From DASRDR01 sp963812945 [NCBI: uncultured Candidatus Rokubacteria bacterium] (GTDB taxonomy: Bacteria; Methylomirabilota; Methylomirabilia; Rokubacteriales), in assembly GCA_963812945.1 (NCBI GenBank), contig CAWEXD010000008.1:1-64000 (forward strand): DNA of 64,000 nucleotides, written 5' to 3'. The notes under the pieces were generated by a model. It did no database searches and had not been told where the DNA came from. It was given only the letters and a program-made list of their open reading frames with translations. Positions 44,849-55,408 of this stretch are shown here, piece by piece. Numbering within the stretch: the first letter of the stretch is position 1; each line of letters begins with the position of its first letter. Made by a program: the position numbers and the translations under genes.

Positions 44849-45835
44849 ATGATGCCCGCGATCGACGTGCACACCCACATGCTCAACCGCGACTGGCTCG
44901 AGCTCCTGCGCGCCCACGGGCGGCCGCGGTACGAGCTCCGGACGAGCCTGGACGCGCCCGAGGGCATCTTCCTCGACGGCGCCCCCTTCATGACGCCCCA
45001 GCCCGGGCACTTCGACTACCCGTACCGCATCCGGCAGATGGACGCGGCGGGCGTGGATCTGGCCATCATCTCGCTCACGTGCCCGAACGTGTACTGGGGC
45101 GGCCGCGAGGTGAGCGCCAAGGCCGCGCAGATCGTGAACGACGACATGGCCGCGGCCCAGAGCGCGTATCCGTCGCGCATCCGCTGGCTCTGCTCGCTGC
45201 CCTGGGAGTACCCCGACCTCGCGCTGGCCGAGCTGGCGCGGGCCTGCGACCGGGGCGCGGTCGGCGTGATGGTGCTCGCCAACATCGCGGGCCGGACGCT
45301 CGCCGATCCGTTGTTCGCGCCCGTGTGGGCCGAGATCGACCGCCGGGCGCTCCCGGTCCTGGTGCATCCGACGGCGCCCCCCGGGACCCCGGACATGGCG
45401 CTGCGCGAGTTCAATCTGATCGCGAGCATCGGCTTCATGTTCGACACGAGCCTGGCGATCGCCCGGCTCATGTTCGACGGTTTCCTGGACCGCTATCCCG
45501 ATCTCAAGCTGATCGTCTCGCACGCGGGCGGCACGCTCCCGTATCTCGTCGGGCGACTGGACCAGTGCTTCGACAAGATGAACGCGGCCCGGACGAAGAC
45601 GTCGACGCCGCCCGGCGAGTACATGCGGCGCCTCTACTACGACTCCGTCACCTACCGGCCGGACGCCCTCGCGATGTGCATCGACGTCGGGGGGCCGGAT
45701 CGCGTCCTGTACGGCTCCGACTATCCCCACAACATCGGGGACATGAAGGGCTGCCTGGACCGGGTGGACGCGCTGCCGGCCGGCCAGCGGGACGCCGTCC
45801 GGGGCGGGAACGCCCAGCGCATCTTCCGTCTGTAG
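44849..45835 (+). CDS. Amidohydrolase-2 family protein (ACMSD-like)
   Basis: 328 residues from ATG 44849 behind GGGAGGAG. TIM-barrel decarboxylase or hydrolase. Metal ligands: PAIDVHTHMLNRDW (HxH), VLVHPTAPPGTPD (His), LIVSHAGGTLPYLVGRLDQC (His) and RVLYGSDYPHNIGDMK (Asp). The VHTHML start and SHAGG-P motif fit the aminocarboxymuconate semialdehyde decarboxylase and gamma-resorcylate decarboxylase group. It probably acts on an aromatic or keto acid. Full length, intact frame. Confidence 0.87.
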   Translation: MMPAIDVHTHMLNRDWLELLRAHGRPRYELRTSLDAPEGIFLDGAPFMTPQPGHFDYPYRIRQMDAAGVDLAIISLTCPNVYWGGREVSAKAAQIVNDDMAAAQSAYPSRIRWLCSLPWEYPDLALAELARACDRGAVGVMVLANIAGRTLADPLFAPVWAEIDRRALPVLVHPTAPPGTPDMALREFNLIASIGFMFDTSLAIARLMFDGFLDRYPDLKLIVSHAGGTLPYLVGRLDQCFDKMNAARTKTSTPPGEYMRRLYYDSVTYRPDALAMCIDVGGPDRVLYGSDYPHNIGDMKGCLDRVDALPAGQRDAVRGGNAQRIFRL

Positions 45836-45994
45836 CGCCGCCGCGGGCGGGTGGCCGCCGGCCGTGGGACCCCGCTTGACCGTTTCCCCGGGCTTCGCTC
45901 AGGATGCAGTGGTGCGGGCGCCGTGAGGCTCGCGCCGGCTCACCGGCCGGGCCCGGGCGCGCGGCCCACGCTCTCGTCGAACGCAAGGTCCGTG

Positions 45995-46407
45995 ATGGAG
46001 CGAGACACCCACTCTGACGGCCCTGCCCCGATCGACCACGGCTCGGCGGCGGAGCCCCTGGCCCGGCGGGAGTTCCTCGCCCGGATGGCCGCGGTCGGCG
46101 CTGGCGCGGCCGCGACCGGTGTCGTGTCCGGGCTCGCGTCCGCCCAGACGACGCAGAAGCGGGAGCTCGTCGTCGCGCAGGGCGGCGACATCGCCCACTT
46201 CGATCCGCACATGCGCACCGCGGCGAACGACATCAGGGTGTCCTTCAACATCTTCGACAACCTGGTAGCGCGGCGGGCCGACGGCAAGCTCCACCCGGGG
46301 CTGGCCACCGAGTGGAAGGTGACCGGCCTCAGACCTACCAGTTCGCGCTGCGCCCGGGCGTCCGCTGGCACAACGGCGACCCGTTCAGTCGGATGAGGCG
46401 CTCGTAG
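45995..46407 (+). pseudogene. Truncated family 5 solute-binding protein
   Basis: Starts at ATG 45995 with a Tat-like leader PLARREFLARMAAVGAGAAA, cleaved near ASAQT. The mature start ELVVAQGGDIAHFDPHMRTA and FNIFDNLVARRADGKLHPGL is typical. After an indel near 46330 it reads TYQFALRPGVRWHNGDPF and stops at 46407. Only about 135 of some 520 residues are present, with the PanE gene starting directly after. It is a deletion remnant. Confidence 0.8.
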
Positions 46408-46434
46408 GGCCGCTCGCGGAACGGACCGATTGCC

Positions 46435-47367
46435 GTGCGGGTGCTGGTGATGGGCGCCGGGGCCGTGGGCGGCTACTACGGCGCCGCGCTGGCCGGGCGC
46501 GGCCACGCGGTCACGTTCGTCGCCCGCGGCGAGCACCTGCGCGCCCTGCGGGAGCGCGGGCTCACGATCCGGAGCGGGGGCCGGGCGACCGTCCTGCGCC
46601 CGGTGCACGCCGTCGCTTCCCCGGCGGAGGCTGACGGCGGCGTCGATCTCGTGCTGTTCACCGTGAAGGGGTATGACACCGAGCCGGCAGGCCTGGCCCT
46701 CCGGCCGGCGGTCGGCGCCGACACCGCCGTCCTGACGCTGCAGAACGGCGTCGAAAGCGGGGACCGGCTCGCTGCGCTGCTCGGCGCGGGGCGGATCCTG
46801 GTGGGCACGACGACGATCGCGACGACCATCGCGGAGCCCGGGGTCATCGACCACGCGAACCCGCTCCGGCGCATCGAGCTGGGCGAGCCGTCCGGCCAGA
46901 TCACGCCGCGCGTGGAGGTGATCGCCGCCGCCCTCCAGGACGCCGGAGTGGAGACCCGGGTGACCACGGACGTCCGCCGCGCCGTCTGGGAAAAGTTCAT
47001 TCGCCTGGCGCCGGGCGCGACGGTGACGGCGGCGTGCCAGGCGACCATCGGTGAGGTCCGGAGCACGGCCGACGGCGCCGCGCTCTACCGGGCCCTCATC
47101 ACCGAGACCGTCGCCGTCGCCCGAGCGGCCGGCGCCACTCTGCCACCCGATGCCGTCGAGGTCGCCGTGCGCTTCATCCAGGCGCTGCCGGCTGACATGA
47201 GGACCTCGATGCAGCTCGACTACGAGCGGCGCCGCCGCGTCGAGCTCGAGGATCTCACCGGTACCGTCGTCCGGCTGGGGCGGCGCCTGGGCGTCGCGAC
47301 GCCCGTCTACGACGTCGCCTACGCGGTCCTCAGGGTGCGGGCCACGGCCTTCGGTGGCCTGGGGTGA
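46435..47367 (+). CDS. 2-dehydropantoate 2-reductase family protein
   Basis: 310 residues from GTG 46435. NADP(H)-dependent ketopantoate reductase family. The Rossmann start is RVLVMGAGAVGGYYGAALAG. VDLVLFTVKGYDTEPA carries the conserved Lys, and LTLQNGVESGDRLAALLGAG the QNG. The catalytic Lys-Asn region is RRAVWEKFIRLAPGATVTAA, where Ala-Pro-Gly replaces the usual Asn-containing SxN, an oddity for catalysis. The end includes MRTSMQLDYERRRRVELEDL. Whether it makes pantoate is uncertain because of that replacement. Confidence 0.83.
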   Translation: MRVLVMGAGAVGGYYGAALAGRGHAVTFVARGEHLRALRERGLTIRSGGRATVLRPVHAVASPAEADGGVDLVLFTVKGYDTEPAGLALRPAVGADTAVLTLQNGVESGDRLAALLGAGRILVGTTTIATTIAEPGVIDHANPLRRIELGEPSGQITPRVEVIAAALQDAGVETRVTTDVRRAVWEKFIRLAPGATVTAACQATIGEVRSTADGAALYRALITETVAVARAAGATLPPDAVEVAVRFIQALPADMRTSMQLDYERRRRVELEDLTGTVVRLGRRLGVATPVYDVAYAVLRVRATAFGGLG

Positions 47368-48026
47368 TGCGGGAGATGCGCGGCATGCTCGGCGCCCTGT
47401 GGGCCCAGGCCCGGACTCTTGCGCCACTTCTCGTCGCGCTCTACGGCCCGGCGACGGCCGCCTTGCTGGTCGCCGTCGCGAGGAGCCGCTCGAAGGGCGT
47501 CTCGCTCGGGACCTACACCCGCGATCCGGCGACGTTCCTGGACGTCAGTCCTCTCGTCGGGGCGCTGTCCAACGTCGGCGTCCTGGGCTGGTGCGCGGCG
47601 GCCACCCTGTGCCTGTTCACCTGGCTCGTGAGACGGCGCCGGACTGTCGGACAGGTGAGCGCCGCGTTCTTCCTGAGCTCGGGGCTCCTCATGACCGTGC
47701 TGATGGTGGACGACCTGTTCCTGGGCCACGACTGGATCGGGCCGAACGTTCTCGGCGTGCCGGAGAACCTCGTCTTGTCCGTCTACGTCCTGGCCATGCT
47801 GACCTGGCTGGTCGCATTCAGGCGGACCATCGTCGCGACGGAGTATCTGCTTCTCGTGCTCGCGGCGGGCTTCGCCGCACTCTCGCTGGCCGTCGACTTG
47901 ACCTGGGACTCTTCCCGCGATCTCCGCTACTTCCTCGAGGACGGGTCGAAGCTCCTGGGGATCGTGGGCTGGCTCGGCTACTTCGCGCGGGTCTGCTACC
48001 GGGAGCTGGTCGGATTCCGTTCGTGA
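47367..48026 (+). CDS. Multi-helix membrane protein, unknown function
   Basis: 219 residues from ATG 47367, overlapping the PanE stop. About six helices, including APLLVALYGPATAALLVAVA, VGALSNVGVLGWCAAATLCL, SAAFFLSSGLLMTVLMVDDL and VLSVYVLAMLTWLVAF. Conserved-looking acidic residues lie at VDDLFLGHDWIGPNVLG and DLTWDSSRDLRYFLEDGSK, both next to helices. I recognise no family with confidence. Confidence 0.65.
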   Translation: MREMRGMLGALWAQARTLAPLLVALYGPATAALLVAVARSRSKGVSLGTYTRDPATFLDVSPLVGALSNVGVLGWCAAATLCLFTWLVRRRRTVGQVSAAFFLSSGLLMTVLMVDDLFLGHDWIGPNVLGVPENLVLSVYVLAMLTWLVAFRRTIVATEYLLLVLAAGFAALSLAVDLTWDSSRDLRYFLEDGSKLLGIVGWLGYFARVCYRELVGFRS

Positions 48027-48138
48027 CCGAGCCTGGGGCGGTTCCCGCCATCGAGGCCGACGTGTACATCATGGCGGATGGGGACGGGACCTACGATGCG
48101 CCGGCGGCGCTCGGCGACCCGGGTCGAGGCGATGGGCT

Positions 48139-48882
48139 TCACTCGGTGAGCAGGCGGTAGCCGACGCCGGGCTCGGTCCGGAGAAAGCGCGGCCGCGCCG
48201 GGTCCGCCTCGAGCTTACGACGAAGGTTCGCCATGTACACGCGCAGGTAGTGCGTCTCCTCGACCTGCCCGGGGCCCCAGACCTCCTGGAGGAGCTGGCG
48301 GTGCGTGAGCACCTTCCCGGCATGCCGGACCAGGACGGCCAGCAGCCGGTACTCGAGGGGCGTGAGGCGCACCTCGGCGTCGCTCACGAAGACCCGCCGC
48401 CTCGAGAGATCCACCCGGAGGTCGCCCAGCGCGAACGTGGACTCGCCTCCCTCGCGGCCGGCGCTGGCCGCGTGGCGCAGCGCCACACGCACGCGCGCGA
48501 GGAGCTCCCCGGCGGCGAACGGCTTGGCCACGTAGTCGTCGGCGCCCGCGTCGAGCGCGGCGACCTTGTCCGACTCCGCGCCCCGGGCCGAGAGGACGAT
48601 GATGGGGACGGCCGTCCACTCCCGGAGCCGGCGGATGACCTCGAGGCCGTCGAGATCGGGCAGCCCGAGGTCCAGGATCACCAGGTCGGGCTGGCGGGTC
48701 GCGGCCTGGATGAGCCCGTCCTCGCCCGTCTCCGCCTCCACGAGGCGATAGCCCTGGCTCGTCAAGGTGGGGCGCAGGAAGCGGCGGATCGGCGGCTCGT
48801 CCTCGATGATCAGCACGACGGGCCCATCGGCCGCCGGGCGCGACGGCTCCGCGGCGCCGCCCGCGCGCGTCTCAGGCGTCAT
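48139..48882 (-). CDS. kdpE: KdpE response regulator
   Basis: OmpR-type DNA-binding regulator of the Kdp system, 247 residues. The receiver domain has [19 protein letters not shown] with the acidic pocket, the phospho-Asp in [16 protein letters not shown], and [20 protein letters not shown] and DDYVAKPF with the switch Thr/Ser and Lys. The winged helix is [20 protein letters not shown], then [20 protein letters not shown]. The start at 48882 overlaps the kdpD stop (48879), so they are co-translated. A Pro/Ala-rich extension of about 20 residues precedes the receiver. Confidence 0.92.
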   Translation of the reverse strand: MTPETRAGGAAEPSRPAADGPVVLIIEDEPPIRRFLRPTLTSQGYRLVEAETGEDGLIQAATRQPDLVILDLGLPDLDGLEVIRRLREWTAVPIIVLSARGAESDKVAALDAGADDYVAKPFAAGELLARVRVALRHAASAGREGGESTFALGDLRVDLSRRRVFVSDAEVRLTPLEYRLLAVLVRHAGKVLTHRQLLQEVWGPGQVEETHYLRVYMANLRRKLEADPARPRFLRTEPGVGYRLLTE

Positions 48883-51564
48883 CGGTCCGGACCTCCGGCG
48901 GCTCCGCGGCCAGGGGCAAGGTGAAGCGGAACAGGGCGCCGCCTCCCGGGCGGGGCTCGGCGGTGATCCGGCCGCCGTGGACCTCTACGATTCCCCGGGC
49001 GATGGCGAGGCCCAGGCCGGCCCCGCTCTGCGAGCCCGCTTGCCGGCCCCGGTAGAACTTGTCGAAGACCCGCGTCCTCCTCGCCGGGCGCGAAGCCAGG
49101 GCCCCGGTCCGCCACCGTCACGAAGGCGGCGCGGTCTTCCACCGAGGCCGAGATCTCGATCGGCGTGTCTTCAGGCGTGTACTTGATCGGCGTTGTCGAG
49201 CAGGTTGATGAGCACCTGCTCGATGAGCACGGGCATCGAGCGGTACGAGCGGCAGGTCGGGCGGCAGGTGGATATCGACGCGGCGCGCGCCCAGGCGCTT
49301 CTCGACGCGGGCCAGCGCGCTGCCGACCACCTCCTCCAGTGGGTGCCAGTCCTTGCGGACCCGAATGCCGCCGGACTCGAGGCGCGTCATCTCGAGGAGG
49401 TTGTGCACGAGCCGGTTCAGGCGATCGGCCTCCTCCTGGATCGCCAGCGCCAGCTCGCGTCGTGCCGCCGTGTCGAGTCCCGCCTCCTGCTCGACGAGGG
49501 CGCTGGCCGACCCGGTGATGGTCGCAAGCGGCGTGCGCAGATCGTGGGAGACGGCGCTGAGCAGCGAGTTCCGGAGACGCTCCGTTTCGGACCGGAGACG
49601 GGCCTGCTGAGCTTCTTCGACGAGCGCCACACGCTCGATCGCCAGAGCGGTCTGGGCGGCGAAGGTCTCGAGGAGGTGGAGCTGCTCGGGCGTCGCCAGC
49701 GCCTCGCCCGGCGGCGGCTCGATCCCGAGCACCCCCACCGTGCCGCGCGCCGCGGCGAGCGGCAGGTAGAGCGCGCGGGCGCCAGGGAGCGTGGCGCTGC
49801 CCCGGCCAGCCATCTGGCCGTGCTCCTGCACCCACCGGGCGACGCCGAGCTCGCTGGCGTCGCGCCCCGGCGAGCTCACCCGCCCGGCGGACGAGCTGGC
49901 CGTCCGGACCGGGGAGGAGCATACCGCCACCCGGATGCCCGAACACCTCCGCGATGTGGCGCGCCGCGGCCCGGAGCAGCTCGTCGAGCTCCTGCTGGCT
50001 CACCAGGTCGCGGGTCATCGCGTAGAGGGTCGCGGTCCGGCGCTCGCGCTGGCGCGAGGCCTCGGCGTGCGCCCGGATGCGCGTGGTGAGCGTGCTGATC
50101 ACGATCGCCACGAGCAGCATGACCGCAAACGTGACGAAGTACTGGGTGTCGGATACGGCGAAGGTCAGGTACGGGGGCACGAAGAAGAAATCGAAGGCCG
50201 CCACGCTCAGGACGGAGGCGAGGATCGACGGGCCCCGGCCCAGGCGCGACGCGGTCACGATGACGCCCAGCAGGTACACCATGATGAGGTTGGCGGGCGC
50301 GAAGTAGCGGGAACATGAGAGCCGCCACCGTCGTGCAGAGCGCGACGACCCCGGCCGCCTTCGCGTAGCCGGGCCAGTCGATGGGCGGCACGGGGCGCTC
50401 GGCCGCGGGGGCTTGCGGCCCCTCGCGCTCTCCGGTGATGACGTAGACGTCGATGTCGCCGCTCCGCCGCACCAGCTCGTTGACGACCGAACCGAACAGG
50501 ACCTCTCGCCAGCGCGGCCGCGCCGGCTTGCCGAGGACGATGCGCGTGACGTTGCGGCGGCGGGCGTACGTGAGGACTTCCGCGGCGACGTCGTGCCCCG
50601 ACAGGGTGGCCGTCTCTGCGCCGAGCTGTTCGGCGAGGCGGAGCGTCTGGACGACGCGGTCCCGGTCCGCGTCCGAGAGCCGGGCGCTCGCCGGCGTCTC
50701 CACGTTGACGACCACCCACTCGGCCCGCAGCCCGGCGGCCATCCGCCGCGCGCCCCGCACGACGCGCGCTGCGAGGGGGCTCGGGCTGATACAGACGAGG
50801 ATGCGCTCGGCCACGGGCCAGATCCCCGGCACGGCGTGGTCGCGCCGATAGACCTCCATCTGCGCGTCGACGCGTGCGGCCGTGGTGCGGAGCGCCAGCT
50901 CCCGGAGGGCGATCAGATTGCCCTTGCGGAAGAAGCGGCGCACGGCCTCCCCGGCCTGCTCGGGGAAGTAGACCTTGCCCTCCTTCAGGCGCCGGATCAG
51001 GTCGTCCGGCGGGAGATCCACGAGCTCGACCTCGGCCGCTTCCTCCAGGATCGAGTCCGGGACCGTCTCCCGCGTCGGCACCTCCGTCACGCGCGCCACG
51101 ACGTCGTTCAGGCTCTCGAGATGCTGGACGTTCAGGGTCGTGTAGACGTCGATCCCGGCCTCCAGAAGCTCGGTGACGTCTTGCCAGCGCTTGGCGTGGC
51201 GGGAGCCGGGGGCGTTGGTGTGGGCCAGCTCGTCGACCAGGATAAGGGCCGGGCGGCGGGCGAGGGCGGCGTCGAGATCGAACTCGCGGAGAGTCGTGCC
51301 GCGGTACTCGACCGTCCGCGGCGGCAGCTGCTCGAGCCCTGGAAGAAGCGCCTCTGTCTCGACCCGGCCGTGCGTCTCGACCCAGCCGATCACGACGTCG
51401 ACACCCGAGATCTTCTGCGCGCGTGCCGACTCCAGCATCGCGTAGGTCTTCCCGACGCCGGCAGCGGCGCCGAAGAAGATCTTCAGCTTGCCGCGCGCCC
51501 GACGCGCCTCGTCGGCCCGCATGCGCGCCAGCAGCTGGTCGGGATCCGGTCTATCCTCGCTCAT
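48879..51564 (-). CDS. kdpD: KdpD sensor histidine kinase, frameshifted
   Basis: Membrane sensor for potassium. From ATG 51564: the KdpD N-terminal domain with Walker [15 protein letters not shown] and [20 protein letters not shown], then a UspA-like domain ([19 protein letters not shown]). DUF4118 helices follow ([17 protein letters not shown], then [14 protein letters not shown]), then a GAF domain ([20 protein letters not shown]). The kinase core has the H-box [19 protein letters not shown]-box-like [17 protein letters not shown] and G-box [12 protein letters not shown]. Indels near 50312, 49868, 49240, 49185 and 49075 split it. The total would be about 895 residues, full KdpD length. Confidence 0.88.
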
Positions 51565-51675
51565 CCGCGTCACTCAGACGTCCTAAGCTACCCTTGTCTA
51601 CTGGCGAACGGCAAGGCATCGGCCAGGGAGGATCAACGGTCGGGTCGATCCCTTGGGCCTCCGTCGGAGACCCTT

Positions 51676-51918
51676 TCATGACGGCGCTTCCCCTCCGGCA
51701 TCCAGGGTCCCTTCGTGGCCCGATCGAGGCGCGCCCAGGACCGCCCTGAGGCCCACCGGCGCCAGGAGCGTCGTGACCAGCAGGAGCGGTCCGAACCTGG
51801 GATGCTCGAGTCCCCTGGCGCCCTCGCTGACCCAGGGCAGTAGTAGCGCGAGCGCGAGCCACGCGACGGTGAACGCGAATCGGTCGATGGGTGGCGCAAG
51901 CCGCGAAGCCGTGCTCAA
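51676..51918 (-). CDS. Small two-helix membrane protein in the Kdp cluster
   Basis: 80 residues. TTG 51918 overlaps the stop of the KimA-like gene (TTGA), so translation is probably coupled. Helices: FAFTVAWLALALLLPWV and FGPLLLVTTLLAPVGLRAVL. The tail is soluble (GAPRSGHEGTLDAGGEAPS). No family is recognised. It separates the KimA-like symporter from kdpD. Confidence 0.55.
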   Translation of the reverse strand: MSTASRLAPPIDRFAFTVAWLALALLLPWVSEGARGLEHPRFGPLLLVTTLLAPVGLRAVLGAPRSGHEGTLDAGGEAPS

Positions 51919-53786
51919 TCGTGCAGGTGAAACGGCGTGGCCACCACGACCACGCGCGAGCCTCCGCGGAGACGCAGGAGCGCGCGGAGCACGGCGCCGC
52001 GGTTGTTGTGGAGGAGCGCGTGGTACCAGTGACTCATGACGAGATCCGGGACGATGACGACGATGTCACGCGACGGGTTGTCATCCCGCATCTTGAGGAC
52101 GAAGTCGATCAGGGGCTTGAAGAACAGCCGGAACGTGGATGCCAGGATGACGAGCCGCGGGACGGCCAACCCGGCCGCGCGAGCCGGCTGTTCGACCAGC
52201 CTTTCCCAGTCGGGGCGGAGATCCTTGACCTTGCTGATCTCGGCCTGGACCTGGACAGCGTACACGTCAGGCGAGAGCCGGAGCGCGAACGCGAGACCAC
52301 GCTCGGTCAGCTTGTTCCATGACTGCGTGGCCACGATGACGATCGGTTTGGCAGCCTGGCGAATCGCCAGGGGGGCGTCCGTCGCGATCTGTCCGGCCAC
52401 GGCACGGTAGTGACCGTTGATCCGCACGAACCCCCAGATCATCAGCGGTAAGACGACGACCGTCAGCCATGCCCCATCCGTGAACTTGGACACCGCGACC
52501 ACGATCAAGGTGACGCCGGTGGCGATGGCCCCCGCGGCGTTCAGCGCGAGGGCGTGGCGGACACCTGGTCCGCGCCTCCGCCACCAGTGCCCGACCATTC
52601 CCGCCTGCGACAGGGTGAAGGCCAGGAAGGCCCCGATCGCGAACAGCGGGATCAGGTGGTCCGTGATGCCGCCGAACGCGACGAGCAAGGCCCCGGCGAG
52701 CAGCGCGAGGAGGACGATGCCCTGCGAGTAGACGAGGCACCGCCCGCGCACGGCGAAGAAGTCGGGAAGGAACCGGTCCTCCGCCAGGACGCGGCAGAGT
52801 CTCGGGAAGTCCGCGAAGCTCGTGTTGGCCGACAGCGCGAGGACCGCCACCACGGCCGCCATCGTGAGGTAATACAGCAGGCCGCGTCCGAAGACTGCCG
52901 CGACCAGCATGGAGAGGACGCTTTGGTATCCGGGCTGGCCGGGCTCGGTCGCCACGATCCCATAGGCGGGGGCGAGAAGGCCGATGCCGGCGAGCAGCAG
53001 CACCAGGATGGCGACGATGGCTGTGAGCGTGCGCCGCGCGTAGGCGATCGTCGGCTGGCGAAACAGAGGCACGCCGTTGCTCACCGCCTCGACTCCTGTC
53101 ATGGCCGTGCATCCGCTCGAGAAGGCGCGGACAAGGAGCCAGCCGCTGACCGCGGCGACGGTCGGGCCCGCGGCGGGTGGCGCCTCGACGGGCGTGGGAT
53201 GTCCGCCGCTCGCGAGGGCCTTGGCGGCGCCGACGATCACGACCAGGCCGAGCGTGCCGACGAATGCATACGTGGGGACCATGAAGGCGAGGCCCGCCTC
53301 TCGGACTCCCCGCAGGTTCACCACCGTGAGGAGCGCGAGGATGCCGAGCGCCAGAGGGAGCGTGTAGGGGAGGAGGGCCGGAACGGCGGAGACCAGAGCC
53401 CCGACCCCGGCCGAGACGGCGACCGCCGCGTTGAGGATGTAGTCCAGCGCGAGGGCGGCACCCGCCATCAGGCCGAACCGTCTCCCGAGGTTCTCCTTCG
53501 CCACCGTGTAAGATCCACCGCCGCCGGGATAGGCGCTGATCGTCTGCCGGTATGAGAGGTAGACGAGCACCAGCACGGCGATGATCAGCGCGCTGATGGG
53601 CGCGATGTAACCAAGGCCGAGAACGCCCAGCGGGAGGAGCAGGGTGAGGGCCGCCTCGGGTCCGTAGGCGGCGGAAGCGAGCGCGTCGAGCCCCAGCACC
53701 GGGATGCCGGCGGCCGGGCCGATCTGCTGGTGTTCCTGATCCTCGGAGGAGAGGCGCCGGCCGACCAGCAGCTCAACGAACGACAT
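51915..53786 (-). CDS. KimA-like APC-family potassium symporter
   Basis: 623 residues: twelve helices of the amino acid-polyamine-cation fold plus a soluble C-terminal UspA-like domain, the architecture of KimA (YdaO) potassium:proton symporters. Membrane landmarks: LGLDALASAAYGPEAALTLL, TISAYPGGGGSYTVAKENLG, TAMTGVEAVSNGVPLFRQP and SANTSFADFPRLCRVLAEDR. The cytosolic part is KPIVIVATQSWNKLTERGLA, ending RVVVVATPFHLHD. Position inside the kdp cluster supports potassium as substrate. Intact frame. Confidence 0.83.
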   Translation of the reverse strand: MSFVELLVGRRLSSEDQEHQQIGPAAGIPVLGLDALASAAYGPEAALTLLLPLGVLGLGYIAPISALIIAVLVLVYLSYRQTISAYPGGGGSYTVAKENLGRRFGLMAGAALALDYILNAAVAVSAGVGALVSAVPALLPYTLPLALGILALLTVVNLRGVREAGLAFMVPTYAFVGTLGLVVIVGAAKALASGGHPTPVEAPPAAGPTVAAVSGWLLVRAFSSGCTAMTGVEAVSNGVPLFRQPTIAYARRTLTAIVAILVLLLAGIGLLAPAYGIVATEPGQPGYQSVLSMLVAAVFGRGLLYYLTMAAVVAVLALSANTSFADFPRLCRVLAEDRFLPDFFAVRGRCLVYSQGIVLLALLAGALLVAFGGITDHLIPLFAIGAFLAFTLSQAGMVGHWWRRRGPGVRHALALNAAGAIATGVTLIVVAVSKFTDGAWLTVVVLPLMIWGFVRINGHYRAVAGQIATDAPLAIRQAAKPIVIVATQSWNKLTERGLAFALRLSPDVYAVQVQAEISKVKDLRPDWERLVEQPARAAGLAVPRLVILASTFRLFFKPLIDFVLKMRDDNPSRDIVVIVPDLVMSHWYHALLHNNRGAVLRALLRLRGGSRVVVVATPFHLHD

Positions 53787-53982
53787 GGATCCTCCCCGGG
53801 GACGCCGGATTCCCGCCCGTCGTTCGCACAGTGCTGGGGAACGGACGAGGCGTCGCGGTCGCCCCGGTCAGCGCCGGGCGTCTGTTCTCACAGCCGCTTC
53901 TGCCCTGGGCGACGATCGCGCCGCCCCCGGGCCTCCCGGTCCAGGATCAAGAGCCATCGATCGCGCGGACTCGGAGAGCCGC

Positions 53983-54816
53983 TTACGCGCCGATGAACAC
54001 CGGGACGGGTGCCTCGCGAATGACCGCGCGGGTGACCGAGGTGAAGAAGAGGTCGCGAACCGGGTGATGTCCCTGGGCGCCCATCACCACGAGGCGGGGC
54101 TTCCGTCGCTGGAGCTGGTCGAGGATGACCGCGGCGGGTGCGTTCCGCGAGGCCACCGGCTGAAGCGCGACCCGGAGGCCATGAGCGGCGAGGAACTGGG
54201 CGGCGGGCCCGAGCCGGGCCTCGGCCCGCGCCACGTCCTGGTCCACGGCGAGGAGGCAAACAGGCTCGTCGCCGGCCAGCCCCAGCAGCACGAACGTCTG
54301 GAGTGTGCGGGCGACCTCGCGGCCGCTCCCGTAGGCCACGAGCGTGCCCTCGCCCGCAGCGGGGTCGCGCGGGACGACGATCACCGGGCGGGGACTCTCG
54401 CGGAGCACCTTGCCGAGCGTGGTATCGGGACGATCCTCTGTCTCGAACTGGAAGTGGGTCTCCCGGCCGAGCACGACCACGTCGCATCCGGAGGCCTCGG
54501 AGACGATCTGCTCGTGGGGCGCGCCGATGTCCTCCACCAGGGAGCACCGCACCCGCCCCGCCTCGCAGCGCCGCTGGAAGTCCGCGAGCAGCTCGACGAC
54601 CCGCCGGTGCTCGTCCGCCAGCCGGACCTCGTCGCGATGGCGCTTGAAGGCCGTGCCTCCGAACGAGACCGGCTCGGGGCTCGTGATGGTCGGCTTGTCG
54701 AGGATGCCGAGCCCGACCAGCTCGGCGCCGAAGCGGCGTGCCCAGTCGATGGCGAGCGTGGCCGCGGCCCGGCCGTGAGGGGAGCCATCCATGGCGACCA
54801 GCGCCCGGCGGATCAA
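53983..54816 (-). CDS. Tandem universal stress protein (UspA)
   Basis: 277 residues with two UspA folds. First: IRRALVAMDGSPHGRAAATL, ending DVVVLGRETHFQFETED and PRPVIVVPRDP. Second: GTLVAYGSGREVARTLQTFV, ending RLVVMGAQGHHPVRDLFFTS and EAPVPVFIGA. The MGAQGH..(8)..FF motif in the second half is the nucleotide-binding GxxGx9G(S/T)-like loop. It starts two bases after kdpC. Known UspA proteins bind ATP or c-di-AMP-linked signals; a potassium-linked role is inference. Confidence 0.87.
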   Translation of the reverse strand: MIRRALVAMDGSPHGRAAATLAIDWARRFGAELVGLGILDKPTITSPEPVSFGGTAFKRHRDEVRLADEHRRVVELLADFQRRCEAGRVRCSLVEDIGAPHEQIVSEASGCDVVVLGRETHFQFETEDRPDTTLGKVLRESPRPVIVVPRDPAAGEGTLVAYGSGREVARTLQTFVLLGLAGDEPVCLLAVDQDVARAEARLGPAAQFLAAHGLRVALQPVASRNAPAAVILDQLQRRKPRLVVMGAQGHHPVRDLFFTSVTRAVIREAPVPVFIGA

Positions 54817-54818
54817 CG

Positions 54819-55394
54819 TCAGCTCCGCGCCAGGCCGTCGAGCGCGAGGTTCAGCCGCAGGACGTTGACCCTGGGCTCCCCGAGGATGCCGAGCTGCCGG
54901 CCTTCGACGTGCTGCTCCACCAGGCGCCGCACCTGCGCCGGGTCCACGCCGCGAGCCTTGGCGACCCGGGGAACCTGGTAGAAGGCCGCCGCCGGGCTGA
55001 TGTGGGGATCGAGGCCGCTGCCCGAGGCGGTCGCGAGGTCCACGGGCACGGGCGCCGTGTTGCCGGGGTCGGCCTCGCGCAGGGCCTCGATCCGGGCCTT
55101 GGTCGCGGCGTGGAGATTCGGATTCAGGGGTCCCAGGTTGGACCCCGAGGACGCGCCGGCGTTGTAGCCGTGGGGCGCGGTGCCGGACAGCCGCCCCCAG
55201 AAGTACTTCGGGTCGTCGAACGGCTGGCCGATCAGGCTCGAGCCGACCGGCTTCCCACCTTGGACGACCAGGCTCCCGTTGGCCTGGGCGGGGAAGACCA
55301 GCTGAGCGACCCCGGTGACGAGCAGCGGGTACGCGATCCCGGTGACCAGGCTGAGCCAGACGAGCATCATGACGGCCGGCTTGAGCTCTCTCAT
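54819..55394 (-). CDS. kdpC: Potassium-transporting ATPase subunit C
   Basis: 191 residues, single N-terminal helix ([20 protein letters not shown]) and a periplasmic domain that stabilises KdpA/KdpB. Family blocks: [54 protein letters not shown] and [20 protein letters not shown], ending [13 protein letters not shown]. The end is nearly unspaced from the UspA gene. Intact and full length. Confidence 0.93.
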   Translation of the reverse strand: MRELKPAVMMLVWLSLVTGIAYPLLVTGVAQLVFPAQANGSLVVQGGKPVGSSLIGQPFDDPKYFWGRLSGTAPHGYNAGASSGSNLGPLNPNLHAATKARIEALREADPGNTAPVPVDLATASGSGLDPHISPAAAFYQVPRVAKARGVDPAQVRRLVEQHVEGRQLGILGEPRVNVLRLNLALDGLARS

Positions 55395-55408
55395 CGCGGC
55401 ATTCCCTC